Below are positions 22,833 through 30,135 of a DNA stretch of 40,836 nucleotides, one piece after another. The translations under genes were made by a program, and so were the position numbers. The notes under the pieces were generated by a model that searched no databases, was not told the origin of the DNA, and saw only the letters and a list, made by a program, of their open reading frames with translations. Numbering within the stretch: position 1 is the stretch's first letter; the number at the start of each line of letters is the position of its first letter. This stretch comes from an uncultured Bacteroidales bacterium (GTDB taxonomy: Bacteria > Bacteroidota > Bacteroidia > Bacteroidales > Muribaculaceae): assembly GCA_946011725.1 (NCBI GenBank), contig CAMGBT010000012.1, positions 1 through 40,836 on the forward strand, given 5' to 3'.

Positions 22833-25595
22833 ATGACCAAATTTTTATCCTCCATATTCTTCACCCTGCTGTGCACTCTTCTGCTCTCGGCCTGCTCCGA
22901 AGAGCCAAAATACCATATCGGAGTGTCGCAATGTTCCGACGATACTTGGCGCTCCAAGATGAACGCCGAGATCGAGCGCGAAGCCCTTTTCCACGACAAC
23001 ATCGAGGTGGAAATCCGCTCCGCCGGCGACAACAACGAAAAGCAAATCGCCGACATCCGTTACTTCGTCGACAACGGATTCGACCTCATCATCGTCGCTC
23101 CTAACGACGCCGCAGCCCTCACTCCTATAATAAAAGAGGTATACGACAGCGGCATCCCCGTGGTGATCTTCGACCGCGGCGTCATCGGCGACAGTTACAC
23201 CATGTTCCAAGGCTCAGACAACGTCGAACTCGGGTACAGTGCCGCCAAATACTCCCAGCACCTTATCAAAGGCCCCATCCGAGCCATCGAAATCACCGGT
23301 TTGATGAGCTCCACCCCCGCCCAGAATCGCTACGAAGGCTTCCACCAAGTGAGCGACAGTGTGGCTGATTTTCAGGTAGTTGACTCCGCCGACGGCCGCT
23401 GGCTCGGCGCCGTGGCAGAAGTCAAAGCCGACTCGCTTTTAGCCCTCCACCCCGACGTCAACCTCATCTACGCTCACAACGACAACATGGCCATCGCCGC
23501 CGCCGAAGTAGCACGCCGCCGCGGCCTCAACGTCAAAGTGGTCGGCATCGATGCCGCTCCCGAAGTAGGCATCCAAGCCGTGCAAGATTCTATCATCGAC
23601 GCCACTTTCCTTTACCCCACCGAGGGCCACAAGCTGCTCCGAAACGCCATCAAAATCCTTGAAGGTGAGCCGTTTGAGCGCACTTACATCCTCCCCGCCG
23701 GCGAGGCCGTTGACCTTTCAAACGCCGAAATCCTTCTCTTCCAAAACCAGCAAATCCACGAAAGCACCAAGCGGGTGCAGCAGCTCAAAGGCCAAGTGGA
23801 CCTCTATTGGGAGCGACACAACATCCAAACGGCTCTGTTCTATGCCGTTATCGCTATCGCCGTACTGCTCAGCGGCGTCCTCTTCCTGCTCATGCGCGCG
23901 TTCTGGCAAAACCGCCGCACTCGCCATGTGCTCGAAGCCCACAACCGCCTGCTCTCGGAGCAGCACCGACAAGAGAAGGAGTTCAACCAGCGCCTCACCG
24001 AGTCGACCAACTCCAAGCTCCGATTCTTCACCAACGTATCGCACGACCTCCGAACGCCCCTCACTCTCATCGCCGAGCCCCTCGAAATGCTCGCCGACGA
24101 ACATAACCTCTCTGACCGTCAGCAACATCTGCTCAAAATCGCCCGCAACAACGTGGACATCCTCCACCGCCTCGTCGACGAAATCCTCGACTTCCGCCGC
24201 TACGAAAACGGCAAGCTAACGCTCCACCCCGTCGAAGCGGAATTGGACAAATGTATCACCCGCTGGCTCGAAGCCTTCAAACCGCTCGCCAAGCGCCGCA
24301 ATATCGACCTCTCGCTCTCCATTTCGCCCGATTTCAACTTCTCCATGGCCTTCGACGTGCCCAAAATCGAGCGCGTGGTGTTCAACTTAGTGTCGAACGC
24401 CTTCAAATACTCCCCCGACCGCGCTCGCATCGCCGTAAGCCTCTCTCACCGAGGCGATAACGAGGTCATAATCAAGGTCAGCGACACCGGCCGCGGCATC
24501 AGCGCCGACGCCATCCAAAACATCTTCGAACGCTTCTTCCAAGTGGACCAAGTCAACGCCAACGGCTCCGGCATCGGCCTCACACTCGCCAAAGCCCTGG
24601 TCGAACTCCACGACGGCTCAATTATGGTCGAAAGCCGCCAAGGCGAAGGCTCCACATTCACCGTCGTGCTCCCCATAACCCACACCGCCAACACCGAACC
24701 AAACCTCGAACCAACCATCACCGCCGCCGAGGACCCCCTCGTCGACAGCGACATAGCCGACGACAGCCAAGCTTCATTCAACCCCGACAAACCCATCGTG
24801 CTCGTGGTCGACGACAACATGGACATCCGCCTGCTCATGCGCGAACTCCTCGCCAACGACTACAACGTCATCATGGCTGCAAACGGCCGCGACGGCCTCG
24901 CAAAAGCCACCCGCTTCACCCCCGACCTCATCGTGGCCGACGTTCTCATGCCCGTGATGGACGGCCTCGAAATGTGCCGCCAAATCAAAAACGAAATCTC
25001 CACCTCTCACATCCCCGTCCTCCTGGTCACCGCCTGCTCCATGGACGAACAACGGGCCGGCGGTTACGAAGCCGGCGCCGACGGTTACATCTCCAAACCC
25101 TTCTCCCGCAAGCTCTTACTCACCCGCTGCCGCAACCTTATCGACAACCGCAAACGAATCACCGGCGCCACAGACCGCCCCGCCGACACACCCGAACGCC
25201 CCGCCGCTACCCTACCCCAAGGCGACATCGACAGCGAATTCTTCGCCCGCGTCATGGAAATCATCAACGCAGAAATCGCCAACCCCGAACTCAACGTCGA
25301 CGAACTCGCCTCCCGCATGGGCCTCGGCCGCTCACAATTCTACCGCAAAATCAAAGCCCTCACCAACGCCTCCCCCGTCGAACTTCTCCGCAAACACCGC
25401 CTCCGCCGCGCCCGCCAACTCCTCACCACCACCCAGCAATCCATCTCCGAAGTATGCTACGCCACCGGCTTCTCCTCCCCGGCCTACTTCTCCAAATGCT
25501 TCCGCGACGAATTCAACGAAACCCCCACCGACCGCCGCGACCGCCACACCAAACCCCCCACCCCCGGCCGCGGCCCGCGAGGACAGAATCAGTAG
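22833..25595 (+). CDS. Hybrid two-component system regulator, fructose-sensing type (BT1754-like)
   Basis: The 920-residue protein joins sensor and regulator. An N-terminal signal segment with lipobox-like LLSAC is followed by a periplasmic sugar-binding-protein domain (about 22-320; VSQCSDDTWRSKMN, APNDAAALTPI), one transmembrane segment (about 331-355), a histidine kinase domain with phospho-acceptor His404 (VSHDLRTPL), an HATPase domain (DTGRGIS, GSGIGLTLAKALVELHDG), a receiver domain (about 651-770) with Asp703 in VADVLMPVMDG, and an AraC-type helix-turn-helix pair (about 805-905). The periplasmic binding-protein input domain, rather than the usual beta-propeller sensor, is characteristic of BT1754, which binds fructose. 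It is divergent from the fructan operon it presumably activates. Confidence 0.95.
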   Translation: MTKFLSSIFFTLLCTLLLSACSEEPKYHIGVSQCSDDTWRSKMNAEIEREALFHDNIEVEIRSAGDNNEKQIADIRYFVDNGFDLIIVAPNDAAALTPIIKEVYDSGIPVVIFDRGVIGDSYTMFQGSDNVELGYSAAKYSQHLIKGPIRAIEITGLMSSTPAQNRYEGFHQVSDSVADFQVVDSADGRWLGAVAEVKADSLLALHPDVNLIYAHNDNMAIAAAEVARRRGLNVKVVGIDAAPEVGIQAVQDSIIDATFLYPTEGHKLLRNAIKILEGEPFERTYILPAGEAVDLSNAEILLFQNQQIHESTKRVQQLKGQVDLYWERHNIQTALFYAVIAIAVLLSGVLFLLMRAFWQNRRTRHVLEAHNRLLSEQHRQEKEFNQRLTESTNSKLRFFTNVSHDLRTPLTLIAEPLEMLADEHNLSDRQQHLLKIARNNVDILHRLVDEILDFRRYENGKLTLHPVEAELDKCITRWLEAFKPLAKRRNIDLSLSISPDFNFSMAFDVPKIERVVFNLVSNAFKYSPDRARIAVSLSHRGDNEVIIKVSDTGRGISADAIQNIFERFFQVDQVNANGSGIGLTLAKALVELHDGSIMVESRQGEGSTFTVVLPITHTANTEPNLEPTITAAEDPLVDSDIADDSQASFNPDKPIVLVVDDNMDIRLLMRELLANDYNVIMAANGRDGLAKATRFTPDLIVADVLMPVMDGLEMCRQIKNEISTSHIPVLLVTACSMDEQRAGGYEAGADGYISKPFSRKLLLTRCRNLIDNRKRITGATDRPADTPERPAATLPQGDIDSEFFARVMEIINAEIANPELNVDELASRMGLGRSQFYRKIKALTNASPVELLRKHRLRRARQLLTTTQQSISEVCYATGFSSPAYFSKCFRDEFNETPTDRRDRHTKPPTPGRGPRGQNQ

Positions 25596-25608
25596 GGACG
25601 CCCGGCTA

Positions 25609-25655
25609 CGAACGCGCGGAGAGCGTTGCTTTTTCGATAACACCACGTTGGCGCG
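25609..25655. repeat. Partial copy of composite repeat (GCGCGGA...CACCACGTTGG module)
   Basis: The segment from ACGCGCGGA through TTGCTTTTTCGATAACACC to CACGTTGG repeats the first module of the composite repeats at 26416 and 29712 with a few changes, then diverges. It starts only 13 bp after the regulator's stop codon. Confidence 0.7.
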
Positions 25656-25694
25656 CAGCGGCTCTGATGCGCCGGAGGCGCTATATCTTCGTTA

Positions 25695-25733
25695 ACCGTG
25701 GGTTGGTACCGCGGAGCGGTTCCTACCCACGGT
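25695..25733. repeat. Nested inverted repeat (hairpin)
   Basis: The arms ACCGTGGG (25695-25702) and CCCACGGT (25726-25733) enclose a second, imperfect dyad containing TACCGCGGAGCGGT. It resembles the GAACCGCG-centred palindromes of the nearby composite repeats. It has no T tract and so is not an obvious terminator. Confidence 0.6.
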
Positions 25734-25752
25734 CGAGGCGCCACCACCACCC

Positions 25753-25818
25753 GTTCCCCGGAGGGGATCTCTGCATCCGCCGGCGGCCCATCCTGCGCTG
25801 AGATCCCCTCTGGGGAAC
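25753..25818. repeat. Long inverted repeat, 19-bp arms with one mismatch
   Basis: The arm at 25753-25771 (GTTCCCCGGAGGGGATCTC) pairs with 25800-25818 at 18 of 19 positions around a 28-nt GC-rich loop. No T tract follows on either strand. It may stop or stabilise the regulator transcript, or belong to the local palindromic repeat family. Confidence 0.65.
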
Positions 25819-25854
25819 AAAAAACTATCCGCCCACCCCCACTCGCACGCGCAC

Positions 25855-25895
25855 AAAAATTCGGCCGCCGGACTTCTCAACGAGGTCCGGCGGCC
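25855..25895 (-). terminator. Rho-independent terminator of the candidate small RNA
   Basis: A perfect 11-bp stem (GGCCGCCGGAC 25863-25873 and GTCCGGCGGCC 25885-25895) is followed on the minus strand by GA and then TTTTT (25859-25855). It points away from the promoter-like box at 26149-26156. Confidence 0.65.
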
Positions 25896-26143
25896 CAAAT
25901 AAACACCTTTACCAAGTAAATTATGAGGAGATTTTTTTACAACTATTTTTCCTTTAAAAGAGAACGGCGGCACAACACCCTAAAGTCTAACACGCAACAA
26001 TTCAGAGGAAAGAGTCATGGTTAGTTGCGCCGCCGTTTTGAGACTATAAACTAACTAATACCTGAAAACTTATTTATGAAGAAACTGTGTTGTTCATGGA
26101 ATGAGGGAGGTTGCGAGTGAAGTATCTTTCATTTGTCTTTCGA
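25855..26143 (-). ncRNA. Candidate small RNA (~290 nt), unassigned
   Basis: A TAACTTTG box on the minus strand (26149-26156) and a T-tailed hairpin at 25855-25895 bracket about 290 nt with no coding sequence over about ten codons. Inside, AACGGCGGCACAAC (25963-25976 region) and GTTGCGCCGCCGTT (26025-26038 region) can pair over 14 positions with one wobble, closing a ~50-nt loop. It does not show the acceptor ends of tmRNA or features I recognise from RNase P or SRP RNA. Two tiny frames (7 and 10 codons) could be leader peptides, but no following gene exists before the terminator. Confidence 0.4.
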
Positions 26144-26148
26144 CACCG

Positions 26149-26156
26149 CAAAGTTA
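26149..26156 (-). promoter_or_regulatory. -7 box (TAACTTTG) of the candidate small RNA
   Basis: TAACTTTG on the minus strand is the best form of the Bacteroidetes -7 box and recurs upstream of hflX and nagB in this window. A TTTG on the same strand lies 15 bp upstream, shorter than the usual ~19-21 bp spacing. Confidence 0.45.
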
Positions 26157-26299
26157 CCACCTTTTCTCCACCAAACGTTAACAATTTTGATGCAAAACCT
26201 TGCAAAAATCGCCCAAATCCCCCAATTTGATAAAAAAATCCCCAAAAATACCACAAATCTCACGCAGATTTCGCAGATTTTTCCAGAGTGGAGGGGGGA

Positions 26300-26425
26300 T
26301 AGACGATTTCAACGATTTTTTACGATGGCCATCCGGGGTTAAACGAAGTTACGAAGTACGAAGGAACGAATTTTTTGGTGGGTGGGGTAGACGATTTCAA
26401 CGATTTTTTACGATGGCCATCCGGG
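26300..26425. repeat. Two identical 38-bp direct repeats
   Basis: TAGACGATTTCAACGATT... running to GGCCATCCGGG occurs at 26300-26337 and again, identical over 38 bp, at 26388-26425. The spacer contains degenerate tandem ACGAAGT units (about 26342-26370). Confidence 0.9.
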
Positions 26426-26632
26426 TGGAGCGTGGGGCCTACGCGCGGAGCGCGTTGCTTTTTCGATAACACCACGTTGGAGCGGAGCCTGCGGAGCGAC
26501 TACGTGGTGCACGCGATCCCCCCGACCACGAACCGCGGCGCGGTTCCTTACACGGGATGAGCGATAGGCAGATATAAGGAACCGCGCCGCGGTTGAGCCA
26601 TCCGGGTATGCCGCAGCAAGCCGCGGCACTAC
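26416..26632. repeat. Composite palindromic repeat, copy 1
   Basis: Modules in order: GCCATCCGG; GCGCGGAGCGCGTTGC; hairpin CACCACGT (26470-26477) with ACGTGGTG (26502-26509); GAACCGCGGCGCGGTTC, itself a palindrome, continued by CTTA (26530-26550) and repeated in inverse at 26575-26594; then GCCATCCGG...GCCGCAGCAAGCCGCGGC to CACTAC. A second copy with the same order lies at 29712-29941 beyond the 861-residue gene. Confidence 0.85.
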
Positions 26633-26739
26633 AGGTAGCCGATTGATTGTCAATTATTTATCCTGTCCTCCTATGACTTCCTCGCCCACCTCCGTCTAAA
26701 TCTGCAAAAATCTGCGTGAGATATCTGCTGCACCGGGCG

Positions 26740-26771
26740 AAAAAAGCTCCCACCTTTGGGGTGGGAGCTTT
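26740..26771 (-). terminator. Rho-independent terminator of the 861-residue gene
   Basis: AAAGCTCCCACC (26743-26754) pairs perfectly with GGTGGGAGCTTT (26760-26771) around a 5-nt loop, and on the minus strand the stem ends in a run of six T (26745-26740). It lies 36 bp beyond the stop codon of the 861-residue gene. Confidence 0.85.
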
Positions 26772-26806
26772 GATATCGGGGGGCGAGGCTCTATCACCTC
26801 GACGAA

Positions 26807-29392
26807 TTAGAAGCGCACTTTAGTAACGCTGCTGCCTTGGCGGCGGATGTAGATGCCGGGAGCGAGCTCGCCGTTAACACGTTGACCTTGGAGGTTGAAG
26901 TACTCAACAGGAGCTTCCTCATCCTCAATCATCACACCTTCCACACCGGAAACTTCGCTGCCGCCGTTAAAGGTAGCTACAGCTGCTACAGCGGTGCCCA
27001 ATACATTTTGGTAGCCGGTGCCCGACACGCGCATTTGGCCGCGGGTGGAAGCGGCGTTCACCATAAACGGATATTCGGGAGTGATGACAAAGTTGAAAGT
27101 CATCTTGTCTTTAACGGCATAACCGGTTTCGGTAGTGATAATGGGTACAACATTAGCTGCGCTGAAGGTGAAGCCGTTGGTTGACCATTCTACTTCGCCG
27201 GGGACAACTGCACCATTGTATGTGCATATAACGTGCGGCAGGTTGTACGCCCAATCGGTTGAAACAGTGAACGCTACCGACAGGATGCCATTTGCTTGGC
27301 CGGCAACCGGTGCAAAAACCGTAGGAATTGCTTTGGAGATTTTGAATTCCGGTTCGGCGGGCAGAGCGATGTTGATGGGCATAGAGGTGCTACCGACAGT
27401 GAGGGTGTAGTTGGAAGCGTAGGGCACGTTGGTGAAATTGCCATCAGTAGAGACAGCGGTGAAAGTGCCATTGGAGAGAGCGTAGCCACCGGTAACTGAA
27501 GAATAGTCACGTACCTTGATGGTCACCGACAGCTTATTAGCGTGCGAAGTGGTTGACACGGGGTCAACAGTAGCCGTAGCAGTAGCAGCCACCGCCGGGT
27601 TGATAAACATAACAGTCTTAGCCTCCGGGTCAAACACCAGAACATATTCTTTCTTGGCCAGTTCAGAATCAGCAGCGATTGCCCAATCTTGAACGCTATT
27701 TCCGGCCTTGATGACGCCAACTGATTTCACACCTAAACTCATATTATTATTAGAGGTTGAAGAGCAAGAAATCCAGCCATACTCATCGTTATTGTTATCG
27801 GGGCCCGTGTATTGGTTACCATCTTGGTCAAGCTTTTGGATACCGAAACGGCCTGCAACAAATTTTGTGGCAGCGGTGCGCCAAGTTCCATCAGGATAGT
27901 AAGTCATTTCGATGTTGCCCCAATCCTTGTTACCACCAATCTGACCATGTACGCGATAGGTATATTCGTGGGTGGGCGAGTACTTGTAACCGGTCTTAGA
28001 GTCGGAAGTGATTTTATTGTTATCTACGTAATACACAGTGTTATTCTCAAGTGCTACCGGGTCAGAGGTAGTAGAGCCATTGGAGAAAGCAATTTCAGCA
28101 CCTGCGACAGCATTGAAAGCATACTTAATCAAGCTACCATCAGCAACACCAATCACCTCAACACCACCAAGTGTCAAGTGCGGATTAGCCCAAGCGCTAC
28201 CCGACCGCACAGCATCAAAATAGATAGTGTAAGCAGTATTCACACCGGGATCGGGGGTGGAAGCTTTTTTGAAAGTAATGGTCATGTTTTTCTTATCGAA
28301 CACGATGGTGTAATTGCCGGTAAGAGTCGATGAAAGGTCACTACCGCCATCGTTATCACCGTTTTCGTATGCTACTGCGTAAGGAGTATTCGCACGGGAG
28401 ATGGTACCGGTGCCTTTCGCAGCGCGAATCCAGGCAGTATTGGTTTCGGTAGTGGCGGAAGGCAACTCTTTAATACCGAAAGAGCCGATAGTGAGGTTGG
28501 TTGCTTCGAAAGAATATGTGCCATCCTCGTTATCTTTCATAACCGCTTGAGTCTTCCAAGAGTCGCCCTCTGCGAAGATTTGACCGTGGAGACGGTAGTA
28601 GTAGGTGGTGGGAGTGGGATCGGGAGTGGCAGACTCATCGGTGATGGTGATGTATTGAGTGATAGCATCAAAAGTAATGACGGGATTGGTTACCTCTTTG
28701 GCAACTGTTATATTACTGCCGCCGGTTGAGGCTTTGTAGGGGGTGCCAACTTTCAAATCCTGGCCGTTGGTGCTATATTGAGTGCCGCCTTCCCAGCCGT
28801 TAGCATCTTTGTAAATTTTAAATTGTCTATTTCCAGTCAGGGAATATGATGTATCGGACAGGTCAAGGGTGTAAACACCGCCGACATCGTAAGTGAATTT
28901 AAATATGCCATTTTTACCGGGCTCTACCCATTCTGCACCAGAGAAATTGCCACTGATATATACCGAAGATTCCTCAAATTCCTCATTCTTGTAAACAGTT
29001 ATGGTAACTTTGTTGGTGCCATTGTCATTAACGAAATTGGAGAGGTAGATAATAGGGTAGGTAGCGTCTTCTTCCCATTGGAAATTTTGAGAGTCGGATG
29101 CGTTTTTGGCGCCGTAGGGAGAATTATAAGATAATTGATAATTGTTTTCCCAAGCGCCAATGTTTACCTCCCAATTGACGTTGTTTTCGTCGATCATACC
29201 GGCACAAATTTTGTATGGTTGGCCGGCGGTAATAGCTCCGGGGACTACAAGTTTATAAGTCCCATCACCTACAGCTTGGAACTTATAGGTCTCGTTAGTT
29301 TTCCATTCGTTCATTTGGCCTACTAAATAATAGTCGGCTTTTGCAGACAAGGCGAACAGAACCCCCACGAGTAAAAGTAGGAATTTTTTCAT
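26807..29392 (-). CDS. Secreted multi-module beta-sandwich protein, probable carbohydrate-binding
   Basis: The 861-residue protein has a signal peptide (1-19, ending SAKA). Its N-terminal module starts DYYLVGQMNEWKTN. A second module (VYISGNFSGAEWVEPG) resembles SusE/SusF-type units. Two modules are clearly homologous to each other (TYYYRLHGQIFAEGDSWKT and YTYRVHGQIGGNKDWGN, each about 115 residues), and between them lies a module starting YTIYFDAVRSGSAWANPHL, like starch-binding CBM25/26. The C-terminal part has Ig-like strands and the tail YFNLQGQRV...PGIYI shared with three fructan-locus proteins. No catalytic motif is seen. Its DNA looks AT-richer than its neighbours, and it is a lone gene between two direct copies of a composite repeat, which suggests acquisition. 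Glycan binding is inferred from fold resemblance only. Confidence 0.72.
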   Translation of the reverse strand: MKKFLLLLVGVLFALSAKADYYLVGQMNEWKTNETYKFQAVGDGTYKLVVPGAITAGQPYKICAGMIDENNVNWEVNIGAWENNYQLSYNSPYGAKNASDSQNFQWEEDATYPIIYLSNFVNDNGTNKVTITVYKNEEFEESSVYISGNFSGAEWVEPGKNGIFKFTYDVGGVYTLDLSDTSYSLTGNRQFKIYKDANGWEGGTQYSTNGQDLKVGTPYKASTGGSNITVAKEVTNPVITFDAITQYITITDESATPDPTPTTYYYRLHGQIFAEGDSWKTQAVMKDNEDGTYSFEATNLTIGSFGIKELPSATTETNTAWIRAAKGTGTISRANTPYAVAYENGDNDGGSDLSSTLTGNYTIVFDKKNMTITFKKASTPDPGVNTAYTIYFDAVRSGSAWANPHLTLGGVEVIGVADGSLIKYAFNAVAGAEIAFSNGSTTSDPVALENNTVYYVDNNKITSDSKTGYKYSPTHEYTYRVHGQIGGNKDWGNIEMTYYPDGTWRTAATKFVAGRFGIQKLDQDGNQYTGPDNNNDEYGWISCSSTSNNNMSLGVKSVGVIKAGNSVQDWAIAADSELAKKEYVLVFDPEAKTVMFINPAVAATATATVDPVSTTSHANKLSVTIKVRDYSSVTGGYALSNGTFTAVSTDGNFTNVPYASNYTLTVGSTSMPINIALPAEPEFKISKAIPTVFAPVAGQANGILSVAFTVSTDWAYNLPHVICTYNGAVVPGEVEWSTNGFTFSAANVVPIITTETGYAVKDKMTFNFVITPEYPFMVNAASTRGQMRVSGTGYQNVLGTAVAAVATFNGGSEVSGVEGVMIEDEEAPVEYFNLQGQRVNGELAPGIYIRRQGSSVTKVRF

Positions 29393-29474
29393 AGTAAGTT
29401 TGTTTTGGTTTGTTTTGTTTAGTTTGTATTAGTTTGTTTGTCTCGGTAAAAATTTGATAAGGATAGATTAAGTT

Positions 29475-29590
29475 ATCTCTGTCTTGGTTGGGCGACAATC
29501 TTCGGTAATGAAAATCGTCTATGTAACTGCTTGGTGGTCAACCTCCTAAAATCTCTGTCACAAATCGGAAAGCCGACCGAAATCTCTGTC
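29475..29590. repeat. Three ATCTCTGTC repeats in the leader of the 861-residue gene
   Basis: ATCTCTGTC occurs at 29475-29483, 29551-29559 and 29582-29590 between the proposed promoter and the ATG at 29392. Nearer the start codon the transcript is a nearly G-free run of AAC/AAAC units (about 29397-29445), expected to be unstructured. Function is unknown. Confidence 0.6.
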
Positions 29591-29617
29591 TAATTGTTTT
29601 GTCTAAAAATCTCGTTG

Positions 29618-29625
29618 CAAAATTA
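29618..29625 (-). promoter_or_regulatory. -7 box (TAATTTTG) for the 861-residue gene
   Basis: TAATTTTG on the minus strand fits TAnnTTTG and would give an unusually long leader of about 220 nt. No nearer match to the box was found. Confidence 0.4.
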
Positions 29626-29711
29626 CAACAATTTCCCCAAACCACAATGTTAAAAAAACATAAAAGTAAAAAGCAAGCAAAAAAGACGATTCCCCACGAT
29701 TGTTTCCGATA

Positions 29712-29941
29712 GCCATCCGGTGGCTTACGCGCGGAGCGCGTTGCTTTTTAGATAACACCACGTTGGAGCGGAGCCTGCGGAGCGACTACGTGGTGACAGA
29801 AGCGCCACCCCTACGGCCACGAACCGCGGCGCGGTTCCTTATGCAGGATGGGCGATAGGCGGATATAAGGAACCGCGCCGCGGTTCAACATAGCATATAG
29901 CCATAGCCATCCGGGTATGCCGCAGCAAGCCGCGGCACTAC
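29712..29941. repeat. Composite palindromic repeat, copy 2
   Basis: It has the same module order and mostly identical sequence as copy 1 at 26416-26632, including the 21-bp perfect inverted pair GAACCGCGGCGCGGTTCCTTA (29821-29841) and its complement (29866-29886). It is followed at 29977-30000 by the same end sequence that bounds copy 1 on its right side; the left end sequence is missing. Confidence 0.85.
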
Positions 29942-30017
29942 CGTTCCCCACTGTGAAACCTCTATCCACTCCGAAAAAATCTGCTTAATCTGCGTGAGAT
30001 TTCGGTGTACGGCGGGG

Positions 30018-30065
30018 GCCATCCGGCTGTTGCCGCAGCAAGCCGCGGCACTACAAGTAGCTAAT
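30018..30065. repeat. Third partial copy of the composite repeat (last module)
   Basis: GCCATCCGG...GCCGCAGCAAGCCGCGGC...CACTACA and AGTAGC match the final module of copies 1 and 2. The GCCGC/GCGGC arms form a short hairpin. Confidence 0.8.
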
Positions 30066-30135
30066 TATCATCTTTTTACCCTCCCTGTAGCCTTTCTCAC
30101 TTCCCTTTAGGGGAGGGCTGGGGTGAGGCTTCCGG

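Larger units (their letters stand above)
26257..26722. mobile_element. MITE-like element bounded by ~24-bp inverted ends
   Basis: The left end ATCTCACGCAGATTT + CGCAGATTT (26257-26280) is repeated in inverse at 26698-26722 (AAATCTGCAAAAATCTGCGTGAGAT without its last base changes). The ends match except for one C versus TT difference. The 466 bp between them hold no coding sequence, two 38-bp direct repeats and a composite palindromic repeat. A non-autonomous element is one explanation; an accretion of palindromic repeats is another. No target duplication was recognised. Confidence 0.45.
25596..26806. other. Gene-free 1.2-kb region with repeats and a candidate small RNA
   Basis: No credible coding sequence is visible between the hybrid regulator and the 861-residue gene. 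The stretch holds, in order, a partial copy of a composite repeat, two long hairpins, a candidate minus-strand RNA, an array of palindromic repeats bounded by inverted ends, and the terminator of the 861-residue gene. These are listed separately. Confidence 0.7.
29393..30135. other. Gene-free 743-bp region between the 861-residue gene and hflX
   Basis: It contains the long leader and proposed promoter of the 861-residue gene, the second composite repeat (29712-29941), an inverted-end relic AAATCTGC...TGCGTGAGAT (29977-30000) and a third short repeat copy (30018-30065). No coding sequence is supported. Confidence 0.7.

Noticed and set aside
25753-25818. Long inverted repeat as rho-independent terminator of the hybrid regulator
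   Set aside because: Neither side has a T tract; it may still affect the transcript end, so it is listed only as a repeat.
25620-25919. Short reading frames in the repeat region after the hybrid regulator
   Set aside because: They run through hairpin repeats, have Arg/Pro-rich or random composition and no homologous look.
25596-26806. CRISPR array in the repeat-rich gap
   Set aside because: Repeats are palindromic modules of different lengths without regular spacers, and no cas gene is present.
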